A stretch of DNA of 64,000 bases from Spongiibacteraceae bacterium UBA5047. Its GTDB lineage: Bacteria; Pseudomonadota; Gammaproteobacteria; Pseudomonadales; Spongiibacteraceae. The notes beneath the pieces are model-generated. The model was not told the DNA's origin, searched no databases, and saw only the letters and a list, made by a program, of their open reading frames with translations. The DNA is taken from contig DIBR01000066.1 of the NCBI GenBank assembly GCA_002415025.1, forward strand, positions 1-64,000, written 5' to 3'. The position numbers were made by a program, and so were the translations under genes. Below, in pieces: positions 59,432 through 64,000 of the stretch (positions within the stretch are counted from its first letter, which is position 1; every line of letters begins with the position of its first letter).

Positions 59432-60058
59432 CTAGTTGTTTTCAATCACCAGAGCACTGCCTGTAAACCGCCGTGGTTCACTGGTTTCGATTGCAAGCAG
59501 GTCGGCGTAATGCTCGTCCACGCAGCGCTCGGCCATTTGGGTAAACGGCGGGCGCTGCGGATCCGTTATGATGATTTTGCCAACATCGGCCCCGATGGCC
59601 CGGTCAATCAGGTGGAACACCGTCTCAGCCAGCTCGTCCCAAAAACAAATGTCGGCGCCGATGATTACGTCGAAGCGGGACATCTCCTTTTGGGAAATAT
59701 GCTCAAAGCGTTTAACACTCGTTGTGATCGCAACCTGGTTATGTTCAGCCAGCAGATTGAGGTAGGGAAACACGGCAGCATCGGCATCGACGGCCGTCAC
59801 CGAAGCATTAAAAGTTTTCGCGCAATAGATGCCGCCCAGGCCCCAGCCACAGCCGATGTCGAGAATTCTGGCGCCATCTTGCAGTGGGTTTTTCTGTAGA
59901 TATTCCATTAACAGGTAACATGATCCCCACAGTTTGTTGCCATGAATAGAAGGCTCGGTTTGCTGCTTTTTCAGGTGTCTCAAGTCGGGGTGGCGGCTGG
60001 TCAGGCTGGTAACGCCATAAGCCTGACGGGTATGTGTAGTCGCACTCATATCCAACAT
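59432..60058 (-). CDS. Class I SAM-dependent methyltransferase
   Basis: 208-aa methyltransferase. Motif I is ILDIGCGWGLGGIYCAK, motif II ends VTAVDAD, and FDVIIGADICFWDEL is motif IV. The layout resembles METTL20/ETF-beta lysine or nicotinamide-type methyltransferases, many of which modify proteins, but no substrate can be assigned. Upstream of the Pho box and on the same strand as the PAP2 gene. A second ATG at 60049 is possible. Confidence 0.8.
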   Translation of the reverse strand: MLDMSATTHTRQAYGVTSLTSRHPDLRHLKKQQTEPSIHGNKLWGSCYLLMEYLQKNPLQDGARILDIGCGWGLGGIYCAKTFNASVTAVDADAAVFPYLNLLAEHNQVAITTSVKRFEHISQKEMSRFDVIIGADICFWDELAETVFHLIDRAIGADVGKIIITDPQRPPFTQMAERCVDEHYADLLAIETSEPRRFTGSALVIENN

Positions 60059-60121
60059 TCTCGTAATGGGTCGCGTTAATGCTTGCTGCTACACTGCACC
60101 GGGAGATCAGGAGGAGGGTGT

Positions 60122-61228
60122 ATGCAGAAAACAGCTTTGGTAGTTGGTGGAACCGGCCCTACCGGACATTTTATTGTCAACGGCTTGCTGGAGCGTGGCT
60201 TTCTGGTGGCCATTCTACATACCGGTAACCATGAAGTCGCTGAAATCCCGCCTGAAGTAGAGCATATTCATACAGACCCCTACGACAAGACGAAGATTGA
60301 AGACGCCCTTGCAGAGCGACAATTTGATTTGTGCGTTGCAACCTATGGGCGCTTGCGTGCCATTGCCGAAGTGATGCGAGGCCGTGTTGGCAAGTTTATC
60401 TCCATCGGTGGTCAACCCGCCTACCGCGGCTATATGAGTGCCACGTTGTTTTCTCCGGAAGGCTTGCCGGTCCCGACGCGGGAAGAAGCGCCACTGGTGC
60501 AGCAACCTGATGAAGATGAGAAAGGCTATCGCATTGTGCGAACCGAAAAAGCACTGTTTGATTTGCATCCACAGGCCACGCATTTCCGCTATCCCTATGT
60601 TTACGGGCCTTATCAACTCGTTCCGCGAGAGTGGTGTATTGTTAAACGGATACTGGACCGGCGGCCCTTTATCATACTGCCCGATGGAGGGCTTACACTG
60701 CATAGCTATGGTTATGCGGAGAACCTGGCTCATGCATTACTATTGGCGTTAGATCAGCCTGATATTGCCGCTGGCAAGATCTACAACTGCGGTGATGAAG
60801 AGGTGTTGACGCTGCGTCAGGTTGTCGAGCATATCAGCGCCGCCATGAGCTACACTTGGGATATTGTCGATATGCCCTGGTCGTGGGCCGCGTCCGCCCG
60901 GCCAATGATTATGCAGCCCTCCACCTGTCACCGAGTTGTCGATATTTCAAAACTTCGCAATGAGCTGGGGTATCGAGACAAGGTTTCCCCTGCGGAGGCC
61001 CTGGCGCGAACGGCGCGATGGCTGCGAGATAATCCGCCGCAGAAGGGGGGGATGGAAGAAATGGTGTTGCAGGACCCTTTCGACTATCACGCCGAGGATC
61101 AATTGCTAAAGGCCTGGCAGCAAGCTGGCGCGCTGCGGCCGAGCAATATCTTCGCTGAAGAGCCGGGTGTTGGCCTGTCGTATAGCGGGCCGGGCGGCAG
61201 GCAGCGCAGCAACACCGAATTTGAATAG
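60122..61228 (+). CDS. NAD-dependent epimerase/dehydratase family protein
   Basis: 368-aa extended SDR-like protein. Rossmann motif VVGGTGPTGHFIVNGL, then a region where the usual YxxxK is not obvious: the RIVRTEKALF and FRYPYVYGP stretches replace it, so catalysis may differ from standard epimerases. The C-terminal 100 residues have a hydrophilic tail rich in Ala, Trp and Gly. Substrate unknown. GGAGGAGG precedes ATG 60122. Ends 25 bp before sthA. Confidence 0.75.
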   Translation: MQKTALVVGGTGPTGHFIVNGLLERGFLVAILHTGNHEVAEIPPEVEHIHTDPYDKTKIEDALAERQFDLCVATYGRLRAIAEVMRGRVGKFISIGGQPAYRGYMSATLFSPEGLPVPTREEAPLVQQPDEDEKGYRIVRTEKALFDLHPQATHFRYPYVYGPYQLVPREWCIVKRILDRRPFIILPDGGLTLHSYGYAENLAHALLLALDQPDIAAGKIYNCGDEEVLTLRQVVEHISAAMSYTWDIVDMPWSWAASARPMIMQPSTCHRVVDISKLRNELGYRDKVSPAEALARTARWLRDNPPQKGGMEEMVLQDPFDYHAEDQLLKAWQQAGALRPSNIFAEEPGVGLSYSGPGGRQRSNTEFE

Positions 61229-61253
61229 TCAGCCCCCTTTTAGTGGAAGTGAT

Positions 61254-62639
61254 ATGAGTAGCCAATACGACGTTCTGGTAATCGGTAGCGGGCCTGCGGG
61301 AGAGAGTGCCGCGTTAAATGCCGTAAAGCACGGGCAACACGTTGCCATTGTAGAGCAGCAGAACTGGGTAGGAGGGGCTTGCACTCATCAGGGCACGATT
61401 CCGTCGAAGGCATTACGGCATACGGTCAGGCAACTGATGCGTTTCAATCGAAATCCGATTTTCCGTGATCTTGGTGACCCGCGTACCTTGAGTTTTCCAC
61501 GGGTTTTGGGCGCCGCCGACGAGGTTATACGCAAGCAGGTGGCGATGCGCAGCAAGTTTTATCAGCGCAACCGGATTGAAGTGATTCAGGGTCAGGCGCG
61601 GTTTGATGACCCGCATACGCTGGTGATTTCGAAAGACGGTCGCGAGCGACGCGTTAGTGCCGAGAACATTGTTATTGCAACGGGGTCCCGCCCGTATCGG
61701 CCCGCCAATATCGACTTTGATCATGCGCGGGTGTACGACAGCGATACAATACTTGCCATGAAGCACACGCCGCGCAAGGTTATTATCTATGGTGCCGGCG
61801 TCATTGGTTGTGAATACGCCTCTATATTTTCCGGCCTTGGTATAAAGGTCGAGTTAATAAATACCCGCGATCGTTTGCTTGAATTTCTCGACGACGAAAT
61901 TTCAGATGCCTTGAGTTACCACCTCCGGCATATGGGTGTGATGATTCGTCATCGCGAAGCTTATAGTGCAGTGGTCGCCAACGACAAGGGTGTAGAAATT
62001 CAGCTTGAGTCAGGCAAGCATCTTCGCGGTGATGCTTTGCTGTGGTGCAATGGCAGAACCGGCAATACTGATGGTTTGGCGCTGAGTTCCGTTGGGCTTG
62101 CCGCAGATCACCGCGGCCAGTTGGCGGTAGACGAGCATTACGAAACCAGCGTGGAAGGTATCTTTGCCTCCGGCGATGTTATCGGTTGGCCCAGCCTTGC
62201 CAGTGCGGCCTATGATCAGGGGCGCTCTGCCGCAGCCTCTGCGCGCGGCAAGGAGCACTGCCGTTTTGTTGACGATGTACCCACCGGCATTTATACCCTG
62301 CCCGAGATCAGTTCCGTCGGGCTGACCGAGCGTGAATTGACGGAGGCCCGTATTCCCTACGAGGTTGGGCGTGCGTTATTCAAAGATACGGCCCGGGCGC
62401 AGATCAGTGGTGAAACGGTGGGCATGCTTAAAATATTGTTTCATGTCGAGACTCTGGAAATTTTGGGTATCCACTGCTTCGGTGCCGAAGCATCAGAAAT
62501 TGTTCATATCGGCCAGGCCATCATGAAACAGAAGGGGGAAGGTAATTCCCTACGTTACTTTATTACAACAACATTCAATTACCCGACGATGGCAGAAGCG
62601 TATCGAACAGCTGCTTTAAATGGTATCAATCGCCTGTAG
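61254..62639 (+). CDS. sthA: Soluble pyridine nucleotide transhydrogenase SthA
   Basis: 461-aa cytoplasmic flavoprotein that transfers hydride between NADPH and NAD+, mainly to drain NADPH. FAD-binding VIGSGPAGESAALNA, NAD domain IYGAGVIGCEYASIF, and the distal FASGDVIGWPSLASAA. As in the SthA family, the second cysteine of the usual disulfide motif is replaced (GGACTHQGTIPSK), so it is not a disulfide reductase. ATG 61254 after AGTGGAAG. With pntAA/AB/B this window carries both kinds of transhydrogenase. Confidence 0.94.
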   Translation: MSSQYDVLVIGSGPAGESAALNAVKHGQHVAIVEQQNWVGGACTHQGTIPSKALRHTVRQLMRFNRNPIFRDLGDPRTLSFPRVLGAADEVIRKQVAMRSKFYQRNRIEVIQGQARFDDPHTLVISKDGRERRVSAENIVIATGSRPYRPANIDFDHARVYDSDTILAMKHTPRKVIIYGAGVIGCEYASIFSGLGIKVELINTRDRLLEFLDDEISDALSYHLRHMGVMIRHREAYSAVVANDKGVEIQLESGKHLRGDALLWCNGRTGNTDGLALSSVGLAADHRGQLAVDEHYETSVEGIFASGDVIGWPSLASAAYDQGRSAAASARGKEHCRFVDDVPTGIYTLPEISSVGLTERELTEARIPYEVGRALFKDTARAQISGETVGMLKILFHVETLEILGIHCFGAEASEIVHIGQAIMKQKGEGNSLRYFITTTFNYPTMAEAYRTAALNGINRL

Positions 62640-63126
62640 CTAACGTTACAAATATCTAGGCGTTGGGCTTGACTCATTTATATGAGCGGATATACAGTCA
62701 GTTCGCATTGAAACGGATTTTCAATTGGCAGACAAAAAATGGATTTTTCTATGAGCTTCCCTCGCTTCGGTTTTGATCCCCGCGTCTCATCCATGTGTTT
62801 TATGTGCTTGATGTAAACATCGAGCGGATTCCGTCTGTCAGTTTTTCGGTTACGGGTGTCTCAGGGATGAGAGTCAGGGCGACGGATTGCCTCACCCACC
62901 TTTATACGGTTGCTGCACTTCAAGAGTGCCTGGATTTTAAGTAGTAGGCCCGAATAAGCCACAGGCGTTTCGGGCGGGGCAAGCCATGCCGTCAAGTGAG
63001 TGCAATCATTTGTGACGCGCTAGTTCGGAAGAAATCAGCCTCCTGCGTTTTCCCTTATAAATATTGTAATTTCCGCCGCAAACTCCTTGCGCTATTGTCA
63101 GGGTGACATAACAACCGGAGGCAAGC
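62640..63126. other. 487-bp intergenic region with a possible promoter and small ORF
   Basis: TTGACT-N16-TATACA (62669-62696) resembles a sigma70 promoter reading rightward, yet the next confirmed start is 430 bp away. A 25-codon ORF (62739-62816, MDFSMSFPRFG...) lacks a ribosome-binding site. A single family B half-unit lies at 62944-62975. A small RNA or long leader is possible, but nothing decisive is visible. Confidence 0.4.
62944..62975. repeat. Single REP-like unit, family B
   Basis: GTAGGCCCGAATAAGCCACA followed by GGCGTTTCGGGC, matching the downstream half of the pairs at 24777 and 45194. Confidence 0.5.
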
Positions 63127-64000
63127 ATGTCTGCGACTAGGCCCGGCCCCCTTGCGGGAGTAAAAATACTTGATTTGGCGACCGCAATCGCCGCCCCCTT
63201 TGCCACGTCCTTATTGGCTGATCAGGGGGCGGAGGTGATCAAGGTTGAGGCGCCCGTTATGGGCGACATCCTGCGGTATGTTGGCGCCAGTCGAAATGGC
63301 GTCAGCGCGATGTTCAGCATGACCAATCGCAACAAACGCAGTCTCGCACTTGACCTGAAAAGTACTGACGGTCTCTCCATCCTGAAAAAACTTGTGGCTA
63401 GCCACGATGTGCTGATTCACAATTTCCGCCCCGGCGTGGCCGAACGCCTCGGCATCGATTACGACGAGCTAAAGCAGGTAAACAACGAGCTTATCTATGT
63501 ATCGGTTGCCGGCTTCGGGCATGTGGGCCCGGCCTCAGGCAAACGCGCTTATGACAACGTCATTCAGGCCTACGCCGGGCTGGCCTTTAATCAAGCCAAC
63601 CCGGAAACCGGCGAGCCCACCCAGAATTATCAGGCGATAGTCGACAAACTGACGGCCTTGACCGCTGCGCAGGCAATCCCTGCCGCTTTGTATGCCCGAA
63701 GTCAGGGACGGGGCGGGCAACACATCACTTTGAATATGGTTGATAGCGTTTTGCATTTTCTGTGGATGGATGCAGCGGGAACGGCCAGTTTTCTTGAGCC
63801 GGGAGCTAACCCGGGGCAGCAAGTGGCGAAAGGTGTGCGTCTGATCCGTTTTAAAAATGGCTGGGGTCAGGCGGCGCCTTTAGCCGACAGTGAATTCCAC
63901 GGCATGTGCAAGGCCTTTAAGGTAGATTCAAACTCCGATCCGCGTTTGGCAGGCGTGATGGATCGTATGGCGAACAGGGAAGCGGTAGAAGCGATTATGG
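63127..64000 (+). CDS. CaiB/BaiF family CoA transferase (truncated by window end)
   Basis: Class III CoA-transferase, first 291 residues only. The start PLAGVKILDLATAIAAPFA, the ADQGAEVIKVEAP stretch and NRNKRSLALDLK are the family landmarks, and RPGVAERLGIDYDEL follows. The class includes alpha-methylacyl-CoA racemases, relevant to sterol side chains, but a racemase cannot be told from a transferase here. CCGGAGG lies six bases before the ATG. The 3' end lies outside the window. Confidence 0.88.
   Translation, partial: MSATRPGPLAGVKILDLATAIAAPFATSLLADQGAEVIKVEAPVMGDILRYVGASRNGVSAMFSMTNRNKRSLALDLKSTDGLSILKKLVASHDVLIHNFRPGVAERLGIDYDELKQVNNELIYVSVAGFGHVGPASGKRAYDNVIQAYAGLAFNQANPETGEPTQNYQAIVDKLTALTAAQAIPAALYARSQGRGGQHITLNMVDSVLHFLWMDAAGTASFLEPGANPGQQVAKGVRLIRFKNGWGQAAPLADSEFHGMCKAFKVDSNSDPRLAGVMDRMANREAVEAIM

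Noticed and set aside
1..64000. tRNA, rRNA, insertion sequences or phage genes
   Set aside because: I looked for cloverleaf ends, transposase motifs and integrases by eye and saw none; a tRNAscan or ISfinder run could still find short remnants.

Overview
The window reads as a stretch of chromosome from a free-living, probably marine, gammaproteobacterium. Type IV pilus genes pilBCD, pntAA/AB/B, sthA, plsB, fabV, miaE and an AlgP-like histone tail protein suggest a Pseudomonas/Cellvibrionales-type background, and the Spongiibacteraceae are my best guess (inference, not proven). I saw no rRNA, tRNA, phage, transposase or CRISPR array. Coding density is high and operons alternate between strands.

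Layout. 0-4 kb: pilB-pilC-pilD on the minus strand, with no pilin gene beside them. 4-15 kb: housekeeping and hypothetical genes, including a GlxA-type regulator, a DUF3014 protein, a beta-carbonic anhydrase, an epimerase, an AlgP-like protein, the three-gene proton-translocating transhydrogenase, and DUF1244, DUF4382, nitrobindin-like and YaiI proteins. 15.8-27.5 kb: an accessory lipid or steroid block with a P450, PanE-like reductase, SDR, sulfotransferase, SnoaL-like and MaoC-like proteins, a CrtC-like unknown, a Kst4D/KstD-type flavoprotein and a TonB-dependent receptor. 27.6-33.4 kb: glycosyltransferase, miaE, fabV, a MATE pump and an MBL hydrolase.

33.6-49.8 kb is the core catabolic island. 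It is a nearly complete steroid C/D-ring (HIP) degradation cluster: fadD3, two AsnC/Lrp regulators, ipdA, ipdB, ipdC-like, echA20-like, two acyl-CoA dehydrogenases, fadA6-like thiolase, SDR, a YfaZ-like membrane protein, two more acyl-CoA dehydrogenases (one FadE30-like), ipdF-like SDR and a second thiolase. FadD3 would activate the HIP propionate side chain, beta-oxidation-type enzymes shorten it, EchA20 and IpdAB open the last two rings, and FadA6 and the FadE enzymes finish the chain. A GCGTA-N18-TACG inverted repeat lies upstream of both fadD3 and ipdA, on either side of the twin regulators. Paired REP-like palindromes sit at seven junctions of the cluster.

49.8-62.6 kb: a Bcr/CflA exporter, plsB, an SGNH hydrolase and a DUF3047 protein, followed by a second system. 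A PlcP-like metallophosphoesterase and a bifunctional OlsF-type ornithine-lipid synthase lie behind four PhoB half-sites spaced 11 bp apart. Next to them on the opposite strand is a PAP2 phosphatase-glycosyltransferase operon behind its own Pho box. Together they look like a phosphate-starvation programme that replaces phospholipids with ornithine lipids and probably glycolipids. A methyltransferase, an epimerase and sthA follow, and the window ends inside a CaiB/BaiF CoA-transferase gene.
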